Source of the DNA: Diospyros lotus
Taxonomy: Eukaryota > Streptophyta > Magnoliopsida > Ericales > Ebenaceae
DNA length: 64,000 nt
Assembly (NCBI RefSeq): GCF_014633365.1
Contig: NC_068344.1
Coordinates: 9,749,669 to 9,813,668, forward strand
Direction: 5' to 3'
This document shows, piece after piece, positions 33,098 to 44,500 of the stretch. The notes beneath the pieces are model-generated. The model worked only from the letters and a program-made list of their open reading frames with translations, did no database searches and was not told where the DNA came from. Every line of letters starts with the position of its first letter. Within the stretch, counting starts at the first letter, position 1. A program made the position numbers and the translations under genes.

Positions 33098-33325
33098 TCG
33101 ATCTCTCCCAATCCCTCAGCTACTCTTTACATTTACTCTCTTCTCCCACTCTCTGTTATCGGCCACCAACAACAACTCCTAGCTTTCCCTCATCTCTTCA
33201 AGCTCTCTTCTATTTGCTTGCCTCATTTCCTTCTACATTTCTTCTTCATTTCTCTTCTCTATTTATAGAGAAACCACTACCCAAAGCCTTGGCCATCACT
33301 CCATCAAGCCACGCACACACGACAT

Positions 33326-34124
33326 TATTGGAAGTGAGTGTGTGTGGGGGGGGGGGGGGGCTTTCTTTGCAAGCTTTGTTTTCCTTCCTCTAGAAGCTTG
33401 GTGACTTTCCTTCCTAGTTTTTCTTTTCTTCCTCTAAAAGCTTGGTGACTTTCCTAGCAAGTTCTTCTTTTCTTGGTCTCCAAGTTCTAGTCTTACTTGG
33501 TCTCCAAGTTCAAGCTTTTCTTGGTTCCCAAGTTCATCAAGCCTATATATATTTCCCTAAAATTCTTTGAGGTTTGTGAAGAAGAGACTTGATTTTCATT
33601 GAGTTTTGAGACTTGTTTTCTTCTTTGAGCTTTGAAAGAGCTTGTTTTTCCTCGAGTTTTTCATCACTGAGAGCAAGCCCGTCTTGAGTTCTTCTAGCTC
33701 CGGTTGTTCGTGGCCACCGTTTACCGGAGATGTCGTTTCATCCTGCTGAGACAGTTTCCATAGTCTGCTTGCCGCCGGTGCAGGGCGCTAACTGTCTTCA
33801 GGATAGCATAAAGCATGACTCGACCTACTTTTGTTCCTGACTCTTCCACGTTTCAAAAATTTGTTTCTGATTTCTTGCCATTCCAGCTGCAAGCGTTGCT
33901 GTTCAACCGTCTTCTTCGCTTTGTTGTTTTGGTCTGGTAACATTTGTTCCTTTGTTGTTGCTGGTTATAAGCTTCTGCTGCTGTTAATATCAATTGTTAT
34001 AATAGTGGTTAAGTATTGTAGTTTACGTTTCTTATACTGTAGCGGGTTAGAATTGATATATATTCTTATGTCAAGCAAGTTATTTTTGTATAACATCACA
34101 TCTATACTCTCTGTATCCCTAACA
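33326..34124 (+). repeat. Copia 5' LTR
   Basis: It starts TATTGGAAGTGAG (the expected TG has become TA) and ends CCCTAACA. A run of 15 G lies at 33346-33360. A TATATATA sequence at about 33544-33551 is the likely promoter. CTCTAGAAGCTTGGTGACTT and CTCTAAAAGCTTGGTGACTT form a short direct repeat upstream of it. Confidence 0.93.
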
Positions 34125-34126
34125 AT

Positions 34127-34141
34127 CTGAAGACAGTTAGC
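34127..34141 (+). promoter_or_regulatory. Unusual Copia primer-binding site
   Basis: Two bases after the LTR end, where initiator-Met elements carry TGGTATCAGAGC, this element has CTGAAGACAGTTAGC. This is the exact reverse complement of GCTAACTGTCTTCAG inside its own 5' LTR (33787-33801), and the same 15-mer is present in the 3' LTR (about 39237-39251). This suggests intramolecular self-priming of minus-strand DNA. An unusual host tRNA primer is the alternative. Confidence 0.6.
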
Positions 34142-34158
34142 AAGAGAGACTAGAAAAG

Positions 34159-35125
34159 ATGGATGCCCTTACTCCTGCTGATGTTTCTAGTGTTGCTGCT
34201 GGTGGTGTTGCCTCGGGTTCAAACCCGCCCCCTATTGCTGTCTCGGGTCTTTGCTCGCCAACTGCCACTATTTCTGCAATAGCTATTATGCAAGGGCTCG
34301 GTTCAGCCGTGGCCAAGCCAACCCCACATGTGGAGAAGCCACCACTATTTAATGGTGAAGATTTTAAAAGGTGGCAACAGAAGATGTTATTCTATCTGAC
34401 CACGCTGAATCTAGCCCACATCCTCAAAGAGGATTACCCTATTGTCTCGGAAGAGAATATGACCATAGAGACTGTGGCTGCAAGGGAGGCATGGATGCAC
34501 TCAGATTTCCTCTGTAAAAATTATATTCTGAGTGGCTTGGCCGACCCGCTGTACAATGTGTACTGCACTGCGTATGCTACTTCCAAGCAATTGTGGGAGG
34601 CCTTGGAAAAGAAATATAAGCTTGAGGATGCTGGCACTAAGAAATTTCTAGTGGGCAAGTTCTTGGATTACAAGATGGTTGATACCAAATTGGTGGTCAA
34701 CCAAATGGAGGAACTGCAGATCATCGTTAGTGATTTGCATAGCGAGGGATTGGTCATCAATGAGCCATTCCAAGTTGCCGCTGTGATTGAGAAGCTATCG
34801 CCTTCATGGAAGGATTTCAAAAATTATCTCAAGTACAAGCGCAAGGAGCTGTTTTATGGAAGATCTGGCTCTTCGTCTTCGAATTGAAGAAGACAATCGC
34901 AAAGGAGATAAAGTCTCGGATAGATATGAAGCTAAGGCTCACTTAGCTGAGGCTCTCAAATCTCAGCCTAAGAAGCAGCAAGGTAAGAGAGTAAGCGGGT
35001 CACTGGAATCGAAGAAGACCCCTGCCAACAAACGCATTCAAGGCACCTGCTGGGTATGCGGTAAGACAGGCCATAGGGCTATAGATTGCAAACACAAGAA
35101 GGGTCAAAGCTCTGGTAGCAACTAG
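34159..35125 (+). pseudogene. gag: Copia gag
   Basis: It begins at the first ATG after the LTR (MDALTPADVSSVAAGG). It continues with the copia gag core FNGEDFKRWQQKMLFYLTTL, DYKMVDTKLVVNQMEELQ and a KNYLKYKRKEL segment. Near 34850 a one-base shift ends the first frame (stop 34885-34887). The true continuation (MEDLALRLRIEEDNRKGDK) runs in the next frame and carries the CCHC zinc knuckle CWVCGKTGHRAIDC at about 35048-35091, which binds RNA in the particle. A TAG at 35123-35125 separates it from protease in the same frame. Loss of a continuous frame makes it inactive. Confidence 0.9.
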
Positions 35126-36217
35126 CGCAAGTCTAAGCCTTCTTATGCCAATATGGTGGAAGATGATGAGCTCGTTGCAGTCATCATTGAAGTCTGCATG
35201 GTTGATAACGCCAAAGGCTGGTGGATTGATACGGGTGCTTCAAGGCGCATTTGCAAGGATAGATGCTTGTTCTCAATGTATGAGAAGATGGATGGCACCG
35301 AAAAGGTATACATGGAAAATGCCGCAGCCTCGACTATGGAAGGCAAGGGCAAGGTGCTGCTAAAGTGGATATCTGGCAAGATCCTGACCCTCACAGATGT
35401 TTGGCATGTGCCTGAGATTCGTAAGAATTTGGTGTCTGGAATCCTGCTGAACAAAAATGGGTTTAAACTCATTTTTGAGTCTAATAAGTTTACTCTTACC
35501 AAGGGGGGAATGTATGTGGGTTGGGGATATTTAGATTATGGCATGTTCAAGTTGAATTTACATGCCCAAGTGCCTAAGAAAAATAATAAGAATGACTCTT
35601 CTATTTATACTATTGAGTCGTGTGATGTTTGGCATTCAAGATTAGGACATGTCAATTATCGTTCCCTCCAAAGAATGGTTAATCTAGGGTTATTACCTAG
35701 TTTTAACATTGATAAGGGACACAAATGCGAAGATTGTGTTGAATCAAAGTTTACAAGAAAGTCATTTTCATCTGTGGAAAGGAATAGTGAATTACTCGAC
35801 CTAATTCACAGTGATGTTTGTGACATGAAAAGTACTCCCACTAGAGGTGGAAAGAATTATTTTGTCACATTCATTGATGACTGTAGTAAATATTGCTATG
35901 TATATTTACTACGCAGTAAAGATGAGACCTTTGATGTTTTTAAAACATTTAAGGCAGAAGTTGAAAATCAACTGGGAAAGAAAATTAAAGTGCTTAGATC
36001 AGATAGGGGTGGTGAGTATGAATTATCAACTCTGTCTGAGTTTTGTGAATCTCATGGTATAATCCATCAGACGACAACACCTTATACACCACAACAAAAT
36101 GGTGTAGCTGAAAGGAAGAACCGAACTTTGAAGGATATGATAAATTGCATGTTAAATAGTTCGGGTTTACCCCATAATTTGTGGGGGGAAACATTGCTTA
36201 CTGAAATTTTATATTAA
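35126..36217 (+). pseudogene. pol: Copia protease and integrase
   Basis: This stays in frame with the second gag part after the TAG. The aspartic protease active site WWIDTGAS has its Asp at 35228-35230. The integrase zinc-binding region is HSRLGHVNYRSLQRM followed by HKCEDCVESKF. The catalytic core shows IHSDVCDM, FVTFIDDCSKYCYVYLL, RSDRGGEYELS and TPQQNGVAERKNRTL, supplying the DDE triad. The frame closes at 36217 after LLTEILY because of a one-base shift. The correct continuation (ILNRILHKKSGKSPYEVW) is in another frame. Enzyme activity from this copy is not expected. Confidence 0.93.
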
Positions 36218-38208
36218 ATAGAATTCTACATAAGAAGTCGGGCAAGTCGCCTTATGAAGTGTGGAATAGTAAACAACCATCTTACAAAATCTTGAAAGTG
36301 TGGGGGTGTTTAGCCAAGGTGCAGGTTCCTTTACCTAAAAGGACTAAACTTGGTCCAAAAATTATTGATTGCGTCTTTATAGGCTATGCCTCGCATAGTG
36401 ATGCCTATAGGTTCCTGGTAACGAAGTCAGAAATTCCTGACATTAATGTCAATACGATTCTAGAATCTATAGAAGTAGAGTTCTTTGAGAACATCTTCCC
36501 TTTTAAGGGAGATAAACCTAGTGCAAGTGATTCCAAGAGAACTCATGAAGCAACTTCTTCAAAAGGCCAAGATGGGCAGGAAATTGACATCGAGCCTCGA
36601 AGAAGCAAAAGGGCAAGGAAGGCCTCTTCCTTTGGCCCAGATTTTCTAACCTTTGTGTTAGAAGATGAGCCGCAAACCTATGGTGATGCAATGTCATCTC
36701 CTGATGCTCCTTATTGGAAAGAGGCTATTAATAATAAAATGGATTCCATCTTGCAAAACAATACCTGGGTATTAGTCAATTTTCCACCTGGGTGTAAACC
36801 AGTTGGGTGCAAATGAATTTTTAGAAAAAAATTAAAGACCGATGGTACTATTGATAAGTACAAAGCTTGGTTGGTAGCTAAAGGCTATCGTCAAAAAGAA
36901 GGACAAGACTTCTTTGACACATATTCTCCGGTGACAAGAATCACGTTTATCAGAATGATAATTGCTATTGCAGCGTTATACAATTTGGAGATACATTAAA
37001 TGGATGTAAAAACAGCATTCCTGAATGAAGATTTAGAATAAGAAGTCTACATGGAACAACCTGAAGGGTTTGTCATAAAGGGACATGAAAAGAAGGTTTG
37101 TAAACTAGTAAAGTCTCTTTATGGATTGAAACAAGCGCCTAAACAATGGCATAAGAAGTTTTATCACACAATGCTATCGAATGGATTTAAGATAAATGAG
37201 TGCGATAAATGTGTTTATGTGAAAATCATAAACCAAGAATGTGTCATTGTATGCATGTATGTGGATGATATGCTGATAATAGGCACGAATCGAAGTGTTA
37301 TACAATCCACAAAGCAGATCTTGAAATCACATTTTGACATGAAAGACCTCGGTCTTGCTGATGTCATTCTTGGAATTCGAATAATAAGGAATTCTGAAGG
37401 GTATGCTCTTTCTCAGTCGCATTACATAGAGAAAGTGTTGAGAAGATTTGGTCACTTCGAGAGTAAGCCAGCAGTTACTCTGTTTGATCCAAATTCAAAG
37501 TTGAAGAAAAATCATGATGAAGGTGTATCTTCTCTGGAATATGCCAGAGTTATTGGGAGTCTTATGTACATCACGAATTGTATTAGACCTGATATCGCCT
37601 ACTCCGTAGGCAGGCTAGCGAGATACACGAGCAATCCTGGGCATGACCATTGGGGTGCATTGGTTAGGGTACTTAGGTACTTGAAGTACACCCTGAACTA
37701 TGGATTACACTATATAAAATATCCACATGTACTAGAAGGATTTAGTGATGCTAATTGGATCGCCGATAGCTTAGAGACTAAATCAACCAGTGGGTATGTG
37801 TTCACCCTAGGTGGTGCTGCTGTGTTGTGGAAGTCTTCAAAGCAGACGTGTATAGCATGGTCAACCATGGAGTCAGAGTTTATAGCTCTAGACAAAGTAG
37901 GTGAAGAAGCTGAGTGGCTTCGCCATTTCCTCGAAGACATTCCATTATGGCCAAAGCCTGTTAACGCCATTTGCATATACTGTGACAACTTAGCTGCCTC
38001 AATAAGGGCTAAGAATAATGTCTACAATGGAAAGTCAAGACACATTAAGCGCAAGCATAACACTGTCAGAGAGTTGCTCACAAATGGAATAATCTCCATT
38101 GACTATGTGAAGTCGAAAGAAAATCTAGCTGATCCTTTAATGAAAGGAGTGACTCGTGAGCAAGTCAAATTTACATCGAAGGGAATGGGGTTAAAGCCTT
38201 TAAAATGA
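36218..38208 (+). pseudogene. pol: Copia reverse transcriptase and RNase H
   Basis: In one frame except for stops. The integrase C-terminal part has KVWGCLAKVQVPLPKRTKLG and IIDCVFIGYA. RT begins near 36710 (PYWKEAINNKMDSI, NTWVLV). A TGA at 36814 replaces the expected Trp after GCK, and TAA codons sit before MDVKTAFLNEDLE and after it. RT is then open from 37051, with [20 protein letters not shown] and catalytic YVDD at 37258-37269. RNase H shows [34 protein letters not shown] and SRHIKRKHN, and ends naturally at TGA 38206-38208. From 37051 the stretch is 385 codons without a break. Confidence 0.95.
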
Positions 38209-38769
38209 CTTTTTTAGTGGTAACCAAACCTAGTTGACTGGACATCCCAAGATCTAGGCTAAATTGGCCAACTGGCTGGAATAAGTCATAGTTGACACAC
38301 TATGAAACTTTTAGTTTCTCCCCATGTCTCAGAAATTGAAGAGTATGTCCTGTCGACGTTAAAGGGAAGGTTGATATCTTGATATAAGAGGAGTAGTGAC
38401 AGGGTACTCTTAGTCAATGCTTCCCTATATGAGAGTAGAAGTGGGGTCGCTTCTATGAGAACTATTCAATGGCTTGGGTTCTCTAGAGCTCTCATGAAAC
38501 CCAGGATGCTGTCTAGGACCAAAATTGACACAATCGTATAGAACTAAATGGGCCAAGACATGTTGTGTGTGATGTCTAATATCTCGATTTACCTTTAGAA
38601 GGATAGTTCAAGAGCTAGTCTTACTATTTCTTCGATAAATTCGATAGACATTCACTAAGGAAGGTTCAGGTCCAAAAGACACCTTGTTGATGCATAACTT
38701 GTCTATTTGCTCTCAGTGACTCTATGTCGTTTTGTATAATTTTTGAGCACACACACTCATGTGGGGGAT
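38209..38769 (+). other. Copia 3' untranslated region and purine tract
   Basis: A non-coding stretch between RNase H and the 3' LTR. It ends in GTGGGGGAT (38761-38769), which serves as the polypurine tract directly before TGTTGGAAG. No extra gene is seen here. Confidence 0.75.
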
Positions 38770-39569
38770 TGTTGGAAGTGAGTGTGTGTGTGTGGGGGGG
38801 GGGGGGGGGGCTTTCCTTGTAAGCTTTGTTTTCCTTCCTCTAGAAGCTTGGTGACTTTCCTTCCAGGTTTTGCTTTTCTTCCTCTAAAAGCTTGGTGACT
38901 TTCCTAGCAAGTTCTTCTTTGCTTAGTCTCCAAGTTCTAGTCTTACTTAGTCTCCAAGTTCAAGCTTTTCTTGGTTCCCAAGTTCATCAAGCCTATATAT
39001 ATTTCCCTAAACTTCTTTGAGGTTTGTGAAGAAGAGACTTGATTTTCATTGAGTTTTGAGACTTGTTTTCTTCTTTGAGCTTTGAAAGAGCTTGTTTTTC
39101 CTCAAGTTTTTCATCACTGAGAGTAAGCCTGTCTTGAGTTCTGCTAGCTCCAGTTGTTCGTGGTTGCCGTTCACCGGAGAGGTTGTTTCATCCTACTGAG
39201 ATAGTCACCGTAGTCTGCTTGCCGCCGGTGCAGGGCGCTAACTGTCTTCAGGACAACGCAAAGCACGACTCAACCTACTTTTGTTACTAACTCTTCCACG
39301 TTTTAGAAATTTGTTTCTGATTTCTTACCATTCTAGCTGCGAGCGTTGCTGTTCAATCGTATTCTTCACTTTGCTGTTCTGGTCTGGTAACATTTGTTCC
39401 TTTGTTGTTGCTGGTTATAAGCTTTTGCTGCTATTAATATCAATTGTTATAATAGTGGTTAAGTACTGTAGTTTACGTTTCTTATACTGTAGCGGGTTAG
39501 AAGTGATATATATTCTTGTATCAAGTAAGTTATTTCTATATCGCATCTATACTCTCTGTATCCCTAACA
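38770..39569 (+). repeat. Copia 3' LTR
   Basis: It starts TGTTGGAAGTGAG and ends CCCTAACA. It is collinear with the 5' LTR, including the doubled AAGCTTGGTGACTT stretch, TATATATA near 38994-39001 and the GCTAACTGTCTTCAG segment near 39237. The G run is 17 bases (38794-38810). Confidence 0.93.
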
Positions 39570-40272
39570 GACATTCCCCTCAATCTCTCTACAAAACTCT
39601 TAGCCTAATTCCATCGTGCTACAGCTTGCCTCCATCATGCGTACAGACAAAAATCTAGGGCTCCTCCCTACTCCTCACTCCTTACGCGCATGCACAAATA
39701 TATGTATAATATATATATATATATTACACATTTAAAACCCCACCAATTCTCCTTAATTGCACTTAGGGTTTTTCTTTAATTGCATTTCAACCCTTTAATG
39801 CCATAATTTATTTATCATCAAGCCACTCGATATCTTGATTTCTCTAAAATTAATAATCGACCATTACTCGATAAAATCGATTTCGCCCCGATATCCTCAC
39901 TGGCTATTGATTCATCCTGAAATCACCTCAGGGTTGATCGTTACAAAAAAATAGGAGCTCCTCAGGGTTCCGTTGACTTCCCAAAAGTCCCCTATGATAA
40001 TTTAATATTTCAGCCCAAATTATAGCTACAATTTATATGTACCAAAAATCGTCTCAATTCTGATTTCTTTTAATTCCATAAATTCTATCTCGGAATGCTC
40101 ATCGAGACCATGTCATTTTTCAAGGACATTTACACTTCGAGGCATTCCTTGCAGTCAATTCGGTACTTATAACTGCTAGAAATTATACTTAAGACCCTAA
40201 TCCTTTGATAATTTAATCTATAACCCAAATTAAAATTACTCTTGAGCCTTTTAGAAAATTTGAGGTTTTACA

Positions 40273-40284
40273 TTCTCCCCTCAC
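40273..40284 (-). promoter_or_regulatory. Polypurine tract of the gypsy element
   Basis: On the minus strand GTGAGGGGAGAA directly precedes the LTR start TGTAAAACCTC. This is the expected plus-strand priming site and confirms the minus orientation. Confidence 0.85.
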
Positions 40285-43200
40285 AAAAATTTTGTTATTG
40301 AAATTTGTCATATATTATAAACCTCAAAATTCCATCATCGAAGTTAACACTTGATTGGCCAAATAGCTAGGGAAGATCCTATCTCATTACCTTATTTCAA
40401 ATAATCATGTGCAGCTCTTCACAGGCAATCACATATCCCAACGGAGACTATACCAGATATAATCATCACTTAATTACAAGATCTCTAGCACGTATATCCC
40501 ATTCAAAACTTGGGACTATCATCGCGCATCTCAAAATTAGAACCTTTGGGTTGACCATACTCATCAATCCCTAGACAGTACACTTGTCAACCATGCATGC
40601 CTTTCAAATTTCCTTGTCAAAACTCATAACCACATAACTCAGGTCCTAGGGTCACGAGTCTCAACCTGAGCTCCCATCCAAGCCAATACACATATCATTG
40701 TAATGAGACCGCGACTCTCATATCCACATCATCAATTTTTAATTTGCTTAATCATCCAATCTATATCCTTATACATATCACTTCTCTATTACCGATTTCC
40801 CACGACGTCATTACCATGCTTTGATATTTTTCCAATCTTAACACAAGAGTTCATGATCTAGATATATCTTGACTTTTATCGAATTGATCCCCTAAGAATT
40901 ATTTTTATGTCGTCAAACTATTTTATGTATCCTTGGATCCTCAAACATCACATATCTTGTCATCACTAGATTGTTTCATAGGCTTCTAGACTGCCACAAT
41001 AAATCAATGGTCCTATTATCTTAGTTATTACATGTCCTTGAATGACTTTTGTCGTCGAAACTAGCTATGCCTCGCCTTAAGTCATCTCAAACTTTAATCA
41101 TTGCTTGATCTAATCTATTCGAGTTTTCATATAAACTGTTATTTCCTCATTCTTGTAGGGATTCATCACCTGATATAACCTCAAGTTTCTATCAGTTGAC
41201 CACAAACTATCTCATCAAGAAATCTTTATTAATAGATTATATCTGTCTCTAACTCTTCACTTCCGTAATCTAACTTTTCATATCAATTGAAATCTATCAA
41301 TGTCTTCCAAATCGAACAATACTAATATCCTTGCATCGTTGGCTCATAACACTTGTTACTTAGTAGACATCCATATACCCATAACTTAGCTAAGTCCTCA
41401 TATTTTTCAAAGTGATCCTCAAATAACATTTTATATCAACTGACTCCAACCATGCTCGATCTTTAAGGCACAATCTCATGCCAATCATACTTTATCCTGT
41501 GGAAATCATCTCATCTCTTTCGTCGCATTTGATCGTACCTCACAAGATCTATTATCCTAATCTTAATTGATAGATGCATACTTCATAGCTATATTATACA
41601 TGTGACCATCAACTCTCTTAACTTCCAGTCAATCGTAACACAAGTTTATTTACCAACTCACAATCTTCTAATTACTCATCCAGATTTGTTCCTTGACTCC
41701 AAGTATCTAATCGTCTTGATAATAGTGCTACTAACTTTATCTGTACTATTCTAGCCTCTTAGTCCACACAATCTGTGACATTATTATTATCTAAACAAAA
41801 TTTCCAAACCTCACAGGTCCTCGATCCTTTCCAAAGTTACTTACTCAGGTTACCGATCTTTTCCTTTTCCAATCCTAACTTAGTAGCTAGATCATTCTGA
41901 CATTTATCCATGTCTTCGCCAAACATTCTCGACTCATAATTCTAACAATCGTTCTATCACAACCTTGAACCAATAGTTCCCAAGTTTTCTTTCATCGATC
42001 CCCACCCGTCTCCCTATCTGAGGAGTACACCAATATGTCATCAATTCCTAGATCCTTATCTCAATCTCCTTATCATCAAAATGTTGATTTCAGAATATCT
42101 TATTTCCTTATCTTACCCTCGATCGAGCCACACATATATCAGCATTCAATAATCTCAAGCTATCAGCAGAAATTTCAAACTCATCATTAAGAAATAATCT
42201 AAATAAATCTTCCGATAATACATCCTGCTATTTTCTCTCACTACCTCAACTTTCTCACGGCTTTTCACTGACCGCGAGTGCCTGTACCACATATCAACAG
42301 GCTTCTTATTTTCATAATTTGCTGACATCACTTTAGTGATCTTCTAGCTACACATCCCTCGATTTGCCCACTAGGGCTACTTATAGTAACCGTCTAGTCC
42401 AACAAGAGTTCCATTCTCTATAATTGAAAATCTTAGATTTCCAAATTGATTTCAATCTATTTAGAACACGGCTTTTCCTACTGCGATCTGACATCCTATC
42501 ACATCTGCCATTACTTGTCTCTCTCAAGCACGTCAAAGATTTACATAGTCGCAATGACAACCCTCCATAACCACTCCACTTAACTAGAGCGAGTAGGTAC
42601 TTACGTCATCCATGATACTCCAATCCTTGCTAGATCATAGCTTTCATAGCTTAAGAGATTCAATCTCTATTTCCTTAATGACATTACCCAAAGACCTTCT
42701 AGATCTTTTCTTGAAAGACTTTAAAGTTTCATCATGAATCTTTAGATTCTCTATGGCCTTTAAAACATCATTCCTTTAAGGAAACTCATCGAAAATCCCA
42801 AATCAATTTATCTCTGAAGATCTCGAATCAAATCAATATCTAGTTCCAATCATTTTCTATAAATAACCGAACCTTAAAACTTCCAAGGACTCTTTATCAA
42901 TGATACCTTAAACCTCAAATAACAATTCAAGTTTCCATGCCATGCACAAGGCACAACTTCTTCACGAGTCCCTTCTTACAGGCTTTCGAAACCCAAGCCC
43001 ACTTGGCACACTGAACCGTAGTCACAACCTCTGTTGACTAGGTCTCTCATCATCCTCCCTTAGGGTAGATACGACTTTCCAGGAACTCTTGCCTTTTAGG
43101 TACCCGATCTCTTTCTCAAACTGAGATTGCCACCTCATAACTCTTTGTCAAGGCCTTGAATTGGCCATGCTTTATTTCTCGAAATCTCATTTATCGAGAA

Positions 43201-44486
43201 TCCACTACTTCTCGCTTTTCGTTCTTTAGATCTAGCTGACTATCAGCATACGACTATTAAATTAGTTTTTCCTTGGCATTACGCTTACTGTCAGCCAACA
43301 CACAAGCTATTACCATCCACCTAATCCCATAGGCTTATTCCTACACCATACATCGACCCTCATGCGACCGGTGATTACGTCACCACATAAGTAGTGCCTA
43401 TACAGCTCGTGAGCATGCATCACATCTACCATGCCATTTCACATGTTAGGTAGCTTTTCCTTTGTGCCACCCAAAACACGACCACCTCATGATCCCATTG
43501 CCATCTTAGATACCGAGGTATTCTACCCCTCGAGCCCCACAATGCTCGTCTCATAACCAACTCACAAAATGACCATAAACCTAGATGCAATAGGACACAC
43601 CATCCATATTCAAGACATTTTGCTTGTCTTTCCTTAGATCGTGTCTCCATAACGCGATTCATCTTATTCTGGGTTAATTCCCAAGGCTTCCAGCCTCACT
43701 CAACAAGTTAGTGGCACGCCTCGCACCCTAGACCATTGGGACTTGGACCCCATCATCTTAGCCAATGCTATTTTCCTATCCTTAGAATAGAAATATCTAA
43801 GTCTGACATCATATCTATTTGCCTTGACCTAAATCCTAGGGTCCTTGATCCACGCATCTCTTCCTCAGAGTCACTAAATGATAATTGAAAATACTTATCA
43901 TTTAATTCTAACTCAATAGCTAGGCTATGTAAATCAGGCTAATCATCCATGACTCAATCATTCTTGATAACTACTAGTTATTCTATTATTCATCGCAAGT
44001 ATTTCGACTAATGACCTCAAATAAACCAATCATTTCCTTCCTCAATATTTGATCAAAATCAACAATCTCTAAATCTATCGGATCCATAATCATGGTTACC
44101 GAGTCAACCTTACATCCAAATCATATCATTGGACCCTAACTTCACTAGCTAGGTTATTTCAACTAGTCGTTCTATCGCTTAACCTGGTTAGATCCTTCAA
44201 TCAGTAACCCCTAAGATCTTAATTGACAATCCCCGAGCCTGTTGGTAGGGACTTCATTCTACGAACCATCAATGATTCGATCATTTTTGATAACTATCAG
44301 TTACCCTATCATTTATCTAATAACCTTAAATCGATAGATTAATCCTCAAATTCCTATCATTTCCTTCCTCGACATTTGTTTTAAATTAACAATCTCTAAA
44401 CCATCAGCAATCCCTAAGTCGCTAATTAGGGTTAAGCTTTGATACCAACTATATCAGAGCCACTTATGGCTCCCAAATAAACTTAA
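40285..44486 (-). pseudogene. pol: Decayed gypsy gag-pol interior
   Basis: The 4.2-kb interior has the length and direction for gag-pol, but no frame of more than about 80 codons remains. A clear relic is the reverse-transcriptase catalytic motif IDDILVYSSDRE, encoded on the minus strand at 42010-42045 with both Asp present (compare F-I/V-DDILVYS in gypsy RT). Its distance from the primer site (about 2.45 kb) and from the purine tract (about 1.73 kb) fits the usual gag-protease-RT-RNaseH-integrase order. Other domains could not be read by eye. Heavy substitution makes this an old copy. Confidence 0.75.
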
Positions 44487-44498
44487 GCTCTGATACCA
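44487..44498 (-). promoter_or_regulatory. tRNA-Met primer-binding site of the gypsy element
   Basis: The minus strand reads TGGTATCAGAGC two bases inside the 5' LTR, complementary to the 3' end of initiator-Met tRNA. A degenerate second copy ('gctttgataccaactat') lies about 30-40 bases further in, at 44452-44468, hinting at a short duplication of the priming region. Confidence 0.92.
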
Positions 44499-44500
44499 AC

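Larger units (their letters stand above)
33326..39569 (+). mobile_element. Ty1/copia retrotransposon
   Basis: It is inserted into the gypsy LTR with the 5-bp duplication GACAT (33321-33325 and 39570-39574). The LTRs are 33326-34124 (799 bases) and 38770-39569 (800 bases). They differ at a few percent of positions by eye, so this is a moderately old insertion. Gag, protease, integrase, reverse transcriptase and RNase H follow in copia order. Two frameshifts and several stops leave no intact polyprotein. The exact copia lineage was not determined. The sequence just inside the 5' LTR is not the usual tRNA-Met primer site. Confidence 0.96.
31120..40272 (-). repeat. 3' LTR of the gypsy element, split by Copia
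   Basis: The outer end begins TGTAATGCCTCGC at 31120 (plus strand) and the inner end is GAGGTTTTACA, ending at 40272. The two halves are 31120-33320 and 39575-40272; 33321-39574 is the Copia element with its target duplications. The halves join without loss compared with the intact 5' LTR around 46725-46735 ('cgacattcccctc'). Confidence 0.9.

Noticed and set aside
35143..35502. 119-codon minus frame opposite the Copia protease
   Set aside because: Shadow of the well-supported protease/integrase frame on the plus strand.
40285..44486. A LARD-type element with a deliberately non-coding interior
   Set aside because: The interior still encodes an IDDILVYS reverse-transcriptase motif at the expected place, so a decayed autonomous gypsy element is the better explanation.
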